Assembly: GCF_030272615.1 (NCBI RefSeq)
Contig: NC_081410.1
Coordinates: forward strand, 287,989,957 to 288,053,956
Source: Cryptomeria japonica
Lineage: Eukaryota > Streptophyta > Pinopsida > Cupressales > Cupressaceae
Length of the DNA: 64,000 nucleotides
Reading direction: 5' to 3'
The translations under genes and the position numbers were made by a program. The notes under the pieces are model-generated. The model ran no database searches. It had not been told where the DNA came from and worked only from the letters and a program-made list of their open reading frames with translations. Positions 45,950 to 58,489 of this stretch are shown here, piece after piece. Each line of letters opens with the position of its first letter. Positions within the stretch are counted from its first letter, which is position 1.

Positions 45950-46912
45950 ATGGCTAAGTTGCAGACCGACAATGACATTAAAGTGTTGCTTGCAAATGCA
46001 TTACCAAAACAACATGAAGAAATGATGGAGTAGTTCAAGAAAATGCTGGAAAGTTGTGGGTCTCAAGAAAACCCATCATTCACAAGGTATACACCATTCA
46101 AGGTGCAAGTGAATTTCAATATATCCATGTTTCAAGGAAAGATTGATGTGGATGTTATTGATGATTGGGTTTCAAAATTGGAGAGGTATTTCTCTGTCAA
46201 CCAGTTCTCAGATGAAGAGAAAATTACTTTCGCTCTTCTCAAGAGTGAAAATCATATGAAATATTCATGGGAAGCAAAGTTAGCATCCAAGGCAGTAGAA
46301 ACTGGCAGTACTTTTATTTTTTATCAAAAACCCACATGGGGAGTATTCATGGAGCACATAAAGGAAGAATATTTTCCTGTAGATACATATGAACATAAAT
46401 ATATGCAGTGGCAATTGCTTCAACAGAAAAAGGACCAAACTGTTCAGGAATATACTAATATGTTTCATACTTTAGCAGCAAAGCTTGACATCAAAGATTG
46501 TTAGAAGCACCAAGTTATGAAATATAAAAGTGGGCTCCATAGGTATATCCAAAACAAAATGGAATTCCTGAACATAGAGACTTTACCTAGTGCATATAAA
46601 TTTTCTATAAAAATGGAGGAGAAATTCAAATAGAAATGAAGGAGGGAAAACTTCACAAACAACAAATGGAAGGGTGAAGGTGGCAAAACTGCACAGAAAC
46701 AAACCTCCAATGAATATTCTCCCAATTCACCACCAAAAAAGGCATGGGGTATGAAGAAGGTACAAGAGAACGATATGTGGTGTGAATTCCATAAAAGTCC
46801 CTCTCATAACACAAAAGATTGCATAACTATAAAAAGTTTAATGATGGAGATGCATGAGGACAAGGCTGAACCTAAAGTGACAGAATCTTGCACAGAAGAA
46901 AGTCATGAATAG
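45950..46912 (+). pseudogene. gag of element C
   Basis: Starts at ATG 45950 (MAKLQTDNDIKVLLANALP), with an in-frame TAG at 46031, then 153 open codons to a TAG at 46502. These include the gag core: FQGKIDVDVIDDWVSKLERYF, YSWEAKL and WGVFMEHIKEEYFP, the usual W..F...F spacing of Ty3 gag. The same frame continues past further stops to WCEFHKSPSHNTKDC (about 46779-46823), a variant zinc knuckle (C-x2-H-x4-H-x4-C) as in other plant Ty3 gag proteins. It ends near a stop at about 46910. At least four nonsense changes. Confidence 0.8.
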
Positions 46913-46998
46913 GTCATTAAGGCTAATCCATATGCAAAAGTAGCTACTACAAATATATTGCCTCGGGAGGATGAGGAAATATTGTTCCATTCACAAAT

Positions 46999-47406
46999 GT
47001 GGGTCGGAGGAAAAGCCCTGCACTTTATGTTGATAGTGGAAGTCAAAAGAACCTAATATTAGTAGAGACTATGAAGAGATTAGATCTAAAAACAAAAACA
47101 CACCCACAACCCTACTCAATGGGATGGGTAAGTCAAGGGAGACATATTCAAGTGCACCAACAGTGTCACCTTTCATACTTTATAAAGCCTTTCAAAGATG
47201 AGGTAATCTGTGATGTAGCTTCTCTGGATGTTTGTGATGTTTTTTTGGGACAACCATATATGTACCAGCGCCATGGTGTTTATGAGTCCAAACCTCGCAG
47301 CATGACAATCAGTTTGGGTGAGCAGAAATACCGAATACCAGATGTAAGCCCTGCATACTCTACATCTTTGATTAGTACTAAGCAATGTAGGAGGTTGGTT
47401 GCCTGA
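46999..47406 (+). pseudogene. Aspartic protease of element C
   Basis: About 135 open codons. ALYVDSGSQKNLI holds the catalytic DSGS near 47026-47050. Further landmarks are VDSGS-xx-N, HQQCHLSYFI and CDVASLDVCDVFLGQPYMYQRHGVYES, the last including the D-V-x-L-G-Q motif near the end of Ty3 proteases. The domain itself is open and looks intact, but the frame linking it to gag and RT is broken. It would have processed the gag-pol polyprotein. Confidence 0.8.
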
Positions 47407-47559
47407 ACGGGAATATTCATATTATTGATGATTTATTCTAAACAAGAAAGGAAATTAGTATATAATTCCCATTCCATCACAAACACCACAACACTGCAGA
47501 AAAGATCAATGGATCAAATTTTGATAAAATATGAGTATCTGTTTAAGTTACCAACTGGG

Positions 47560-48836
47560 GTACCTTCACATTGACACATGCGACACACTATTTATTTGAT
47601 ACCAGGAACTCCATTGCCTAATGAACCATTCTACCGTAGATCAGTATTAAAAAATAATGAAATTAAGAGGCAAATAAAATAATTGATTGAGAAGGGACAT
47701 ATTCATCCAAGTGCATCACCAGTGGCAAGCCCATTGTTTTGGCAAAGAAAAAGGAAGGAACTTGGAGACTTTGTATTGACTATAGGGCCTTGAACAAAAT
47801 TTCAGTCAAAAATAGGTATCCACTTCTCCAGATAGATGACCTTTTGGACCAACTTAGAGGGGCCCGATCTTCACAAAAATTGATTTGAAATTAGGATACC
47901 ATCAAGTACCAATTGACTCAGCTGATGTATGGAAGACAACTTTCAAATCTAAAGGGATTGTTTGAATGGATATGATGCCTTTTGGTCTAACAAATGCCCC
48001 AGCGACATTCATGAGAATGATGAACAATGTACTCAGACCGTTCACTGATTCCTTTGTGGTGGTATATTTGGATGACATACTCATCTTTAGCAAAACTTGG
48101 GAGGAACATTTCCAACATGTGGAAAAAATTCTCTCAAATTTACAAGATCATGGGCTTTATGCAAACAAAGAAACTTTGGTATGCAGAGTATTAGATACTT
48201 AGGGTATGTTATTGACAATGAAGGTGTCCATGTCAATCCTGAGAAGATACAAGTGATTAAGGACTAGCCATCTCCTAGAAATCTCATAGAGTTACAAAGT
48301 TTCCTCAGGTTGGGAAACTTTTATCGCAAATTTGTGTTGGGGTTTTCTCATTTGTCTTGGCTTTTAAATTAGATATTGCGGGGGAGAACACAAGCAAAGT
48401 TCAAATGGACAAGTACTCAACAAGAAGCATTTGAGGGGTTAAAATGAAGGTTATATTTTGCACCATTTTTATCTCTTCCTGACCTACAACAGTCATTTGA
48501 AATACAAACTAATGCATCAGAATATGCCCTAGGAGAAGTCCTCATGCAACATGGTCACCCATATGCATATCATAGTAAGACTTTTTCTGATACAGTGCGC
48601 CAGTATGACACTTACAACAAGGAATTTTAGGCTATTGTTCAAGCTTGTAAGCAATGGAAACATTATATTTTTGATAAGGAGATTGTCATCCACACAAACC
48701 ATAAACCTCTTTAATTTTTGCAAACATAAAGGAAGTTGCAGAATGATCGACATCAATGATGATTATCCAATCTTCAACAATTTCATCTGAATATTCGCCA
48801 CAAGAAGGGAAGCACTAACAAAAATAGTAGACTGTT
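47560..48836 (+). pseudogene. Reverse transcriptase and RNase H of element C
   Basis: RT begins near 47585 (HTIYLIPGTPLPNEPFYRRS-like) and runs through several frameshifts (about 47730, 47860, 48200). The middle part, 47966-48202, is open: [17 protein letters not shown] and the catalytic [10 protein letters not shown] with both Asp (48071-48076). After a shift come YLGYVI...GVHVNPEKI and FLRLGNFYRKF. RNase H (48490-48720) reads FEIQTNASEYALGEVLMQ, with the first catalytic Asp changed to Asn (TNAS), and YDTYNKEF with a stop before the usual continuing A-I-V. THTNHKPL-like residues follow. Non-functional. Confidence 0.8.
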
Positions 48837-50264
48837 TGAGTAGGCCTTCGATTGCAGCTATAAGTATGGTATTGGACTCATGTGGTCATCAAAATGAAGC
48901 CTGGACTTTCTTGTATGAGAATGATGTTGAGTTTCCAGAAGTTTATAATCAATTTATGAAGGGAAATCAAGTGAATGAGTTCTATTTGCAGGATGGAATG
49001 CTTTGTGACCTTGGCCAAATCTGTGTGCCCAATGTAAAATGCAAAAAGCTGATATGGGAAGCTCACTATAGTAAGGTTGTTGGTCATTTTGGCATAGGTA
49101 AGGCTATTGCTATACTTCAGAGGTATTTTTTATTGGCCAAAGTTGATAAATGATGTCATTTCATAAATTCAAGCTTGTACTACATGTGTTATTGCTAAGC
49201 CTGCCAATTGTAAACTTGGACTATATTCGTGACTTCCTGTTCCTGAAAAACCTTGGCATGCAGTTTCTATGGACTTTATGTTTGGTCTTCCTTCCACCAA
49301 AAGAGGCCACGATTGTGTGTATGTTGTGGTAGATAGGTTCTCAAAAATGGCAGTAATAGTGGCTTGTAAAAAGACAATTTCTGCAGAGGACACTACAAAT
49401 CTTTTCTTTGAACACATTTGGGTTCATTTTGGTCTACTGAATACCATTATTTCAGATAGGGATATAAGGTTTCTTAGTAAGTTCTGGTCTACATTATGGG
49501 AGAATATGGACACAAAATTAACAAAGTCTACTACTTTCCATCCTCAAACAGATGGCATGTATCACTCAAAACATCCCCGCACATGGGATGAAAGTCTTCC
49601 ATATGTTCAACATAGCTACAATAGGGCAATTCACAGTTCAACTAGTCACAGCCCATTTGAGGTTTGTCTTGGTTATCAACCACTTTCATCCATGGATGTT
49701 GCCATACCACTTATTCAACCTGATCTAGTTCCACATGTTGATAAGGAGGAAGATAAGGAAACATAGTTCATTGATAGAATTTGTCATCTACAACAAGAAG
49801 TTCATGAAATCTTGGAGCATACCAATAAGAAATATAAGGAGAGACATGATGAGCATCATACTCCCCATAATTTTCAAGTCGGGGACAAGGTGTGGTTGTA
49901 TATCTAGAAGGAACAATTGCAGGGTGCCAATAGGAAGATTCGTCCTTTGCATTATGGACCATACACAATCATCAAGCAAGTTGGTGATAATTCTTTTGAG
50001 CTAAATTTATCCCCCTTTCTGGGTCTTCATCTAGTCTTCAATGTGGAACTCTTGAAGCCATATTTTCCCCCACTATTAGATGTTGTAGATGTGGCAGAAA
50101 TAATTTCTGCTACAAAATTGAATCCAGATACAACTTCTCCATTGTAATGTGATCGGATTATGGACACCATGGTGAAAACCCTCAAACGGCAACATATCTA
50201 TCTATACAAAGTGGTTCGAGCAAGGCAAATTGCTCAACAAGAAAAGTGGTTTACCTGGGAGTAG
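48837..50264 (+). pseudogene. Integrase of element C, catalytic Glu deleted
   Basis: The zinc-binding part (49030-49200) reads LIWEAHYSKVVGHFG with the His pair, then a stop and frameshift before the Cys pair. The core (49269-49766) is one open frame: MDFMFGLPSTKRGHD with the first Asp, and IISDRDIRF with the second. It runs to HPQTDG and then directly to MYHSKHPRTWDESLPYV. The third catalytic Glu, expected 36 residues after the second Asp, is missing because about 15-20 codons were removed in frame at about 49556. The C-terminal domain (49917-50147) reads RKIRPLHYGPYTIIKQVGDNSFELNL in pieces. A last segment (50160-50264) resembles a weak chromodomain ending KWFTWE. Confidence 0.8.
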
Positions 50265-50324
50265 CTTCAGCTCTGTTTTCTTCATCTCATCTAGATTTTT
50301 GATGCAATGGGGCCCATTTCTTTT

Positions 50325-50338
50325 CAAGGGGGGAGTAA
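50325..50338 (+). other. Polypurine tract of element C
   Basis: AAGGGGGGAGTAA immediately before the 3' LTR. Confidence 0.85.
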
Positions 50339-50855
50339 TGATCAGAAACAAATTTGAAATATCAAAAAAAATATTTTTCATATTTTTCCTAGTTTTTTCT
50401 ACATGTTAGTAATTGGGATTTTTTAAGGCCTTCGGGGCATTTTCAGCCCTTGAAACTTTGGTCAGTCTTTTAGAGTGTTTCCATAGGCTAGCTCTTTTAG
50501 GTCTTCACCTTAAACTCTTGGAGACTTTTCCAATGAGTTAAACGGCTTGCAATTTTGAGTCCTGAGTAGAAAGTTAGGTCTAGTCAAAGTTAGGACAAAA
50601 TTTGATATAATTTTTTTGAAAATTTTGTAGTTTTTTATTTTATTACGTAATAAAAAATATGATTGTTGAGTTTCAATTCTCAAGGGGTTTTGGTGACCCT
50701 TGGAATCTCATGAATTGTTATATGTTTTATTTTTGAATAGAATGGATTACTTTTTGGCTTGTTTAAATTTTGTGTTTACCTTGTTTGTGTAAGAAAATCC
50801 ATAATACCGCAGGTTCTCACTCAGGTGTTGTCATCTGAATCCATAATTCGGATCA
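50339..50855 (+). repeat. 3' LTR of element C
   Basis: TGATCAGAAAC to TTCGGATCA, 517 bases; pairs with 45333-45829. Confidence 0.9.
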
Positions 50856-50860
50856 CCTAC
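50856..50860. repeat. Target site duplication CCTAC, right copy
   Basis: Identical to 45328-45332. Confidence 0.9.
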
Positions 50861-53800
50861 CCTCTATTCTCATTGGTTTACTTTCAGGCTAGGGTTTTGG
50901 CTTGGAGGTTAGGGTTTAGGTTTGTTTTTCTTTTTATCCGGTTGCCTGAGCTTGTTGTCGAGTTACAATCTTTTGAATTTCTTCTCCAAATTTTACTTTG
51001 AGCTTGGATTTTGGATTTTGGAGTTTGCTGGATTTTGTGTGGGCACTTCTACAACTTTTTTCCATCACTTCTAATCCATGTTGGAGGCCCTTCCTTTGAA
51101 GTTTTATTTTTTGGTTTTGTGTTTTCACTGTGTTTGTAGATTGTATGCGGGTGTTTGGGGAGAATGAAATTATCGTATAGTTTTTATATAGTTTGAAGAG
51201 AAATATTTCTCTAAATAAGTTTTATTATATAGTTTTAACTTTAGGAAACGGGAAAATATATTTTGTATTTGGTGTTGTCGTAGGCACGGCTCTATAATTA
51301 TTTCATGTCTATGATCTTTCCTAGATGAGCCCATTATTATTTAGATGTGTAATTTGTTCTTCCTTTTTGTTTGGGGTTGTTGATGAGACTTATTAGACTC
51401 TCTATGAGTCTCTCTGTGTATTCTTTGATTATGTTTTGTGTAATTGGGATGAAGTCATATTTCAGTATATCTTTTAATATGGTCAATGATTTCAAGTTAT
51501 GTTTATTTCATTTAGTTTGTATTGTTTGGGCATTTATTTTAAGCCCTTATTTGTAAGATCTTGTGATGTCTTGGATTTTACATCTTTATCCAAATTTTAT
51601 CCGTCCATGTTTGAGTCTATTGTATATGCACTAAAACTATAAATGCGTTGTTTCCCTATGTATATGTGATGTTTCTTAATGGAAATGTGTCTCTTAATAT
51701 TGTAAATGTGTTGTTTGAACTTGTATATGTGCTATTTCATAATATATGTGTTGTTCTATTCTGTGTATGCGATTTTGCATTTTGTGAATGAGATGTTCAG
51801 ACATGTATATGCACTGTCAGTTTGGGTATATGCATTGTACTGTGCAGTGTATGTGCCGAACTACCAAGTTTTGCTCATTCTGTCTTGTTTAGGGTCTGTT
51901 GATGTTTTCCTGATTGGTCCTTGAATACATTTGATATATTTCAATGGTTTAATGCTTATTTATCTTTCTGTGCTTGTTGTTAATAAGTTTGTACTCTCTT
52001 CCATGTTGATGAGCCACATTTGAGTGATGAAGTTTTATTGTTTTTGGAACCAGCAACTGAGTAGGCCTTGTTGTAGCTTTGTCTTCATATTCATGGTAGA
52101 TTTAGATGGCCTTGTTGTGGCCCTTTTTATATTTGAAGCCCAAAAGGATCATTTTGTATTACATGTTTCTATGACCATTTATATGATCAAGAGTATGTAT
52201 GGTTGTAATTGGTTTCCTATGGATGTTTATGTTTTCAAATTTTCATGATTATGAGCCTCTCGTTGAGATTTTATTTGGGTCCATGTTAAGGGAAGTGGGC
52301 TTCCTTGTGATGATCGGGGTCATGAGAGATAGGTTTTCATGAGGTTCCTTGTAAGGATGCAGGAAGTTTAGACCGTCAAGGCACATTGGAAGTTTACGAT
52401 GATTTAAACAAGTGATAACATAATAATAAATTAATGTGTTGGGTAAATAATTCACTAAACAAGATAATGATTAGTTGAGCCCCATGACTTTATCCTAGGG
52501 AGGATGTTTTAGGATAAGCTTGGGAAGGCCATTGCAGTGGTAAGTCAATCTCCCTTGATCTCTCATTGGTTGAGATGACTTCACATGTCCATCAGACTTG
52601 TGCCTTGTGTTATAGTATATGTTATGTTAGAGGATGGCATGTGATGACACTCCACTCCTACATGTGTCCCGTTGTTGATTTGTGGATATACAATGTGTAT
52701 TTGCATTTATGACTTGATGCTTTGTAATCCTATGGGAGTTTGTTCTTGTGATTGTTTGTGGTTGGTTCCATCTTGAGATTCCTTGTAATGTTTAGTCTCT
52801 TTGGTTGTTAGGTGCTAGCTTAGGTCTAGAGTGTTTGTTGGGACCTTGTGTCATCTCCTAGCATGGGGGGTGGGTCCTATGGTTCCACATGGTCGAGTGG
52901 TTGGTATTTTTCAACCATTGGTATATTCTTATTGAATCTTCATGCGTGGATCTGAATTCTTGTCAATGTTGCAGCTTATGGATGTTTCTTGTAGCTGATT
53001 TATGATGGATATCTTGGATTTATGCAAAGTATTGTTATGTGGAAGAAGTAGATGAATCATGTATTAGGAAGGAGAAATAGTCATGATGTATCATTCATGT
53101 AATTGTAATTGTATTGTTGTTGGTAACTTAGGATTATGACATGATTTGTAATAATGACTATGATATGTATGGTGATGATCTTGTATAATGAAAGTAAATG
53201 ATTTTTATGTACTTAGATGTTTTTAGTGGAATGGATTCATGTGAAGAGTTATTGTATTGTTTAAATTTTGTGGTTATCACTTAGGATGTAGATCAATGTG
53301 TAATAAAACCTGAGTAAATGGAATGAATCTAATGTAGGAATTGTGGTTGATTAATAATATCATGTTTAGTGATAATCCCATTTATGTGATTGCATTGGAT
53401 GTTGGAAAGTATGCATAATACATAAGATGATTAAACTAAAGAAAGGCATGAGGATTCTTGCATCATGCATTCATAACTCATGTTAAATAATCGATCGTAC
53501 TAGGAATATGGATGCATGTGTAGTGTGGATAAGATAGATATGTAAAGCGGATTATGTTCATGTATTAAGTATTGCATTATCATTATAAATGAATAAGATC
53601 ATGTAGATAAAAAATGGATAAGGGATTAAGCACATTTGGATTTGGTTATAAAATTGAATTTTAGAAAAAGGGGGCTAGTCTTGCATTGGGAGGTGAGCAT
53701 ATTATGTTAGTTAGTCAATGGAGTAGAATCCATCTCATAATGTTTGAAAGATCAAGTAGTTTACATATCATAATGGAAGGAAATAAATAAGTTGCATTTA

Positions 53801-54112
53801 AATATGATAAAGGATTGATTAATAATGAGGGTAGTAAACAAGTGACTAGAAAGTTATTTCTTAGGGTAGTTAATTAAGTAACATCATTAAGGTACCCTAG
53901 AGAGATAGTTGAATGGTTGTGATGTTTATTCTGCTTGTGTATTTGGCTAATGAACTTTTGTGAATGGTTTATGTTCTTTATGCTTAAATGATAATGAATG
54001 TTAATTCATTGTATAAATGATATGATGTGTAGCATTAGATGTTTAATTTTTTTTTTATCCATTCAACATGTTAGATGCTTAGTTTCTCTAGGGTATTTTG
54101 GCAGGCATTACA
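50861..54112 (+). repeat. 5' LTR of element D, second part
   Basis: Continuation of the LTR after element C. Bases 52270-52700 match 15380-15800 of the solo LTR (GGTCCATGTTAAGGG/AGTGGGC, TGAGGTTCCTTGTAAGGAT, CCTAGGGAGGATGTTTTA, CAATCTCCCTTGATCTCTCA). Bases 53885-54112 match its end (TACCCTAG.GAGATA, TTCTCTAGGGT...TTACA). T-rich plus-strand frames such as 51371-52248 are not genes. Confidence 0.75.
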
Positions 54113-54114
54113 AC

Positions 54115-54126
54115 TCATATCAGAGC
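54115..54126 (+). other. Degenerate primer binding site of element D
   Basis: TCATATCAGAGC, two bases after the LTR end; differs from the iMet-type TGGTATCAGAGC at two bases. Confidence 0.65.
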
Positions 54127-54282
54127 CCATGTTCATACACTGGGTACTCTAGTTTCATTTGAGCCCATTGTGCATGTAGCATTTAGCATGGGGTAGTCCA
54201 GCGGTTATATCCCTGCTATTTATTTTCTTGTTATAGTTTCCCTAGATGGTTAGGTTATAATTTTCTTTTGCCTCTTGCTTAG

Positions 54283-55480
54283 ACAAGATTCCTACTAGGG
54301 GTAGAGATCATCATCATGCTGGTCACATAGATACTCATAGGAATCCTCATCCCGAGGTTTCTAAAGAGTCACACCATGAGCAATAGCAATAGGATCAGCC
54401 TAGAGGTGATGTGATTCCGTAGATTATGAACGTACTTCAGGAGCTTCTTGGTCACCTAGGATCAAGATAGGAGGAGAACTAATAGGAAGAGTCTCATCAT
54501 TCGGAGCATCAGGAGACAAAGCGTTCACCTTATCCTAGGAGGAGAGTTGAGGTGGATCACAAGGCACTTGCAGCTAGTCACATGAGGGATCTAATGAGGA
54601 CTTGTCCTCCTACTTTTGATGGCTTGGGCAGTGGCATGGAGGTAGAGACTTGGTTGTTGGGCTTGGGTAGGTGTTTTTCTATGCACCCATGTAGCGGTAA
54701 CACCAAGGTGAGATGTGCAATCATGTATCTTTATGATTTTACAACAACATGGTGGCATACAAAGGAGTAGAAGCTGCGTTTGGACATAGAAATGATATCT
54801 TGGGAGTTGTTCCTTGAGTGGTTTCATGCTCGGTTTCTTTTAGAGAATTGGGGGCAGAGGAAGGCCAATAAGGTCCACGATTTGAGATAGCAGAGGATGA
54901 CTATGGGGAAGTATGAGTGCAGGTTCTTTGAGCTTAGATAGTATTTTGGGATTGTAGGTGATGAGCAAATGTTGATTCAACACTTTGTGAGAGGTCTTAA
55001 TGATCATATCAGTGGTGAGGTTTGGATGCACGAACCTAAGACTTTGAAGGCAGCTGTGGAGAAGGCAAGGATAGCAGAGGAGAATCTTGCTTTAGCTTTA
55101 GGAGGTACGATAGGTGGAAAGATAGTTAGTGTACCCATTATAGGTTCTGTTGTGAGAGGTTCTCATTCGTAGACTTCAGGTCTTGCTAGGAGCCATCCTC
55201 CTTCTTTTTGCAGTGGTCAATGGTTTAAGAAGAGGCATCCTTAGGGTCAGAACTTTGTGTGAGGTGCTAGATTTTAGGTTGGCAGGAGTCATAGTTATCA
55301 ACATGATAGGAGGACTAATCCTCATCTAGTGCAGAGTTCTCAGCTAGCTTCTAGTAGAGGCAGTGTTCAGTAGTCGAGTGCCACTCTTGTGAGTAGAAGA
55401 TTTGTTAGGGGAGATTGTTTTTCATGTGGATAGCTAGGACACATTGTCGTTCATTGTCCTCAGCATACTTCTTAAATGTC
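54283..55480 (+). pseudogene. gag of element D
   Basis: Begins near 54283 with a basic KIPTRGRDHHH-like N-terminus whose ATG is no longer present. Several stops follow, then an open part (54552-54770) with PPTFDGLGSGMEVETWLLGLGR and CAIMYLYDFTTTWW, the gag core. It continues through LFLEWFHARFL, a stop, and GDEQMLIQHFVRGLNDHISGEV (54960-55030), AVEKARIAEENLAL. The zinc knuckle at about 55411-55470 reads CFSCG, stop, LGHIVVHC; the four ligands are kept but a nonsense codon interrupts them. The order and motifs are those of Tekay/Reina-like chromoviruses or the broader Ty3 group; the exact clade is uncertain. Confidence 0.75.
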
Positions 55481-55499
55481 AGGGAAATAGAAGCTAGCT

Positions 55500-57373
55500 A
55501 CTTCTGAGCCTACAATTAGAGATGCAGGTAGGTCACATTATGTATTTGTGGTGGATGCCAACTGTCAAGCTGAGCATCAGGCCACCATTGTGAAGACATC
55601 AAGTGTGATAGGTGGTATCTCTTGTTCAATTTTGTTTGATTCAAGAGCATTGAATTATTTTATTTCTCATTTTCTAGTAGAATGATGTGGGCTTTCTATG
55701 GCAAAGCAGGATGATAAGTGGCAGGTAGAGCTATCTACAGGGTCCAAGGTGGTGGTGGATTCCCTTATGCTCAGTTGTCCTTCAGTTTTGGGAGATTTTC
55801 ATACTTTTGTGGATCTTTATATTATGTCTTTGGGATCTTATGATGTGGTTCTTGGTATGGATTGGCTTGGATCTCATAGAGCTCAGATAGATTGTAGAGG
55901 TAAGAGAGTGCAGTGTGTGGATGATGGTGGGAAGAGTATGGAGATTGTAGGTATTCAACGACCTATCTCTCTTTGCATGATTTTAGCTATGTAGATGAAG
56001 AGGTGTGCACATAAGGGTTTCCAGTTGTTTGTAGTTAGAGTAAAGGATGTGGGTGAGGAGATTAGTTTAGAGGATTTATTGCAGCAACATCCTATCCTTC
56101 AAGATTTTGCAAATGTTTTTCCTAGTGAGATATCGGGTATGCCCTCTCAGCGAGATATTGATTTGGTGTTAGGAGATGAGCCTATCTCTAAGGCTCCCTA
56201 CCAGATGACCACTCAGGAGTTGAGTGAGTTGAGAGTGTAGCTAGAGGATTTTTTGGTGAAGGGGTTTATTAATCCTAGTGTGTCCCCTTGGGGTGCACCT
56301 ATGTTGTTTTTCAAGAAGAAGGATGGGTCTCTTCGCTTATGAATTAATTATAAATAGTTTAATAAGGTGACAGTGAAGAACCAATATCCTTTGCTAAGGA
56401 TAGATGACTTATTTGATTAGATTAAGGATGCAAAGGTCTTTTCCAAGATTGACCTTAACTCCAGGTATCATCAGTTAAGGATTCATGAGGCAGATATTCA
56501 CCGCACAACTTTTTGCACTAGATATGGACACTATGAGTTCACAGTGGTACCTTCCGGTCTCATGAACGCACCATCAATTTTCATGAGATTAATGAATGGT
56601 GTATTCAGGTTGTATTTGGATAGATTTATATTGGTATTTTTGAATGATATTTTGATTTATTCGAGATCAATTGAGGAGCATGAGGATCATGTGAGACAGG
56701 TTTTGCAATGTCTTAGGGAGAATCAGCTATACGCCAATTTGGCAAAGTCTGAATTATTCCAGACAGTGGTGAGATATATTGGCCATGTGATTTTAGGAGA
56801 GGGTATCACAGTGGATCCCTCTAAGATCCAGCTAATTTTTGATTGGCCAACACCCACTAATGTGGGCAAGGTTCATAGCTTTTGGGTCTTGCGGGATATT
56901 ATCGCAAACATGTTCAGGATTTCTCCAAGATAGCCCATCCTATCACTTCTCTTTAGAGAAAATGAAAGAAGTTTGTTTGGGTAGAGTAGTGTGAGACAAC
57001 TTTTCGGATCCTTAAGGAGCAGTTGACTAGTGCACCTATTCTAGCAGTGCCAGATCCTTTAGGAGATTTCATGGTGTGCACAGATGCTTCTTTGGAGGGT
57101 CTAGGAGAAGTGTTGATGCAAGATGGTTGTGTGATTGCATATGAGCCATGAAAGCTTAAAGATCATGAGCATAATTACCCTACCCATTATCTAGAGTTAG
57201 CAGCAGTGGTTCATACTTTGGCTAGATGGAGGTATTTCCTTCTTGGGCAATAATTCGAGTTGCACAGTGATCATCGAAGTTTGCAGTATATTTTCACACA
57301 ACCGAATTTGAATGATAGGAAGAGGTGTTGGATGGAGTTTCTATGTGAGTACGATTTTAAGGTGAGATATATC
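55500..57373 (+). pseudogene. Protease, RT and RNase H of element D, cut at 57373
   Basis: Protease (55540-55980): ISCSILFDSRALNYFIS, where the catalytic DSG reads DSR, then SYDVVLGMDWLGSHRAQIDC. RT (56190-56940) begins PYQMTTQELSELR, followed by stops in the [16 protein letters not shown] and DGSLRL-INY regions, DLNSRYHQLRI, and PSGLMNAPSIFMRLMN. The catalytic box reads FLNDILIYS, with the first Asp changed to Asn (56643-56645). A frameshift near 56880 follows. RNase H (57060-57373): MVCTDASLEGLGEVLMQDG, HYLELAAVVHTLARWRYFL with TDAS and E retained, ELHSDHRSL, and CEYDFKVRYI at the point where Sirevirus G is inserted. Integrase is not in the window. Confidence 0.8.
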
Positions 57374-58293
57374 TGTTGGAAACCAATAACACTGAGGGGG
57401 GGGTGAATCAATGTTATACCAGAATAGTAGATTTTAGCCTTAACAAAACATTCATACACCAACCGGTATACCAGTATAAACAGAATTGAAAGAAGTAAAG
57501 CAACCAATAAGCTAAACACATAACTAAGAACCATAACACAAAGATTTATACATGGAAAACTTCAATAAGGAAAAATCATGGTGGGATTTGTGACCCACAA
57601 TATCAATCCACTGGCCATATGAAGAGATATTATAATTTATGATGGGCCTGTACTTGCAGGAAGGCATACAACCTAGAGCACATTGGTCAATCACAATAGG
57701 ATTCTCACTGACTACATAAAATTCTAGACAACAATCCGGAGAAGTGTGAACTGCTAAGATAGCATCTTCTATGCCAGAATATAGTTCTGGTTTAAGCTCT
57801 GTCTGTTCCGGTTGAAACCCTAAACCCTTTTATCAGAATAACCCTTACAATAAATTCCTCACATACAAAGTTTCTCTAATATCTTTCTTATTGTATCACA
57901 TTCGTATATCCATTACATTACATCCCTACAATATAAAAATGATCTAGTCAATCTCCCTATATACCCTATACAAATTTATGCCTTATGTTGACCTACAAGG
58001 ATATATACAATATCAGATTACATGTCGGTCATATAACATAAATGAATAAATATTAAAACAATTTGTCGATGTTGGATCCCAGATAAGTCATCCTCCAATA
58101 CCGATAATATTTTCTATACCATGTCGGCCTGCATTGGCGATGACCAAAGAAATTTTCCTCTCATGCCGATGTTAGTGCCGGTGTAGAATCTGTGAAGTGT
58201 CTCTTGGTACACCATATGAAGTCGAAACCCAAAATCATGTTGCCATAAATGACAACATAGTGAAACCAACCAATAGAGTGTCAATTTCGAACA
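57374..58293 (-). repeat. 3' LTR of element G
   Basis: 920 bases. On the minus strand it runs TGTTCGAAATTGAC to TTTCCAACA, ending after a C8 run (ATTCACCCCCCCC) as in the related solo LTRs. The frame 57271-57534 crosses the boundary and is an artefact. Confidence 0.75.
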
Positions 58294-58489
58294 ATCTCCC
58301 CCTTTGGCATTGATGGCAACACTCATGTGAAAAATGGTCATGGTTTCATCTACCGGTTTCATCCCGCCCTGCTCCCCCTGAGCTAAATATAAAAAATACT
58401 CCATATCTTCAAAATTCCAAAAACTCTATAACTCCCCCTAATGTATGCAACGCTTTGTCCTTTTTCATATATATACTACTCCCCCTTTG
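58294..58489 (-). other. Polypurine tracts of element G
   Basis: On the minus strand: AAAGGGGGAG at about 58306-58297 next to the LTR, then CAGGGGGAGC (58381-58372), TAGGGGGAGT (58440-58431) and AAAGGGGGAGTAG (58488-58476). This is the same multi-tract arrangement as in element B. Confidence 0.7.

Larger units (their letters stand above)
45333..50855 (+). mobile_element. Element C: complete Ty3 chromovirus-like retrotransposon
   Basis: 5.5 kb with both LTRs (497 and 517 bases), iMet primer site, gag, protease, RT, RNase H, integrase, polypurine tract and CCTAC target duplications. The LTRs still look similar apart from a ~24-base gap, but every ORF has stops or frameshifts. Inserted into the 5' LTR of element D, so younger than D. 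Confidence 0.9.
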
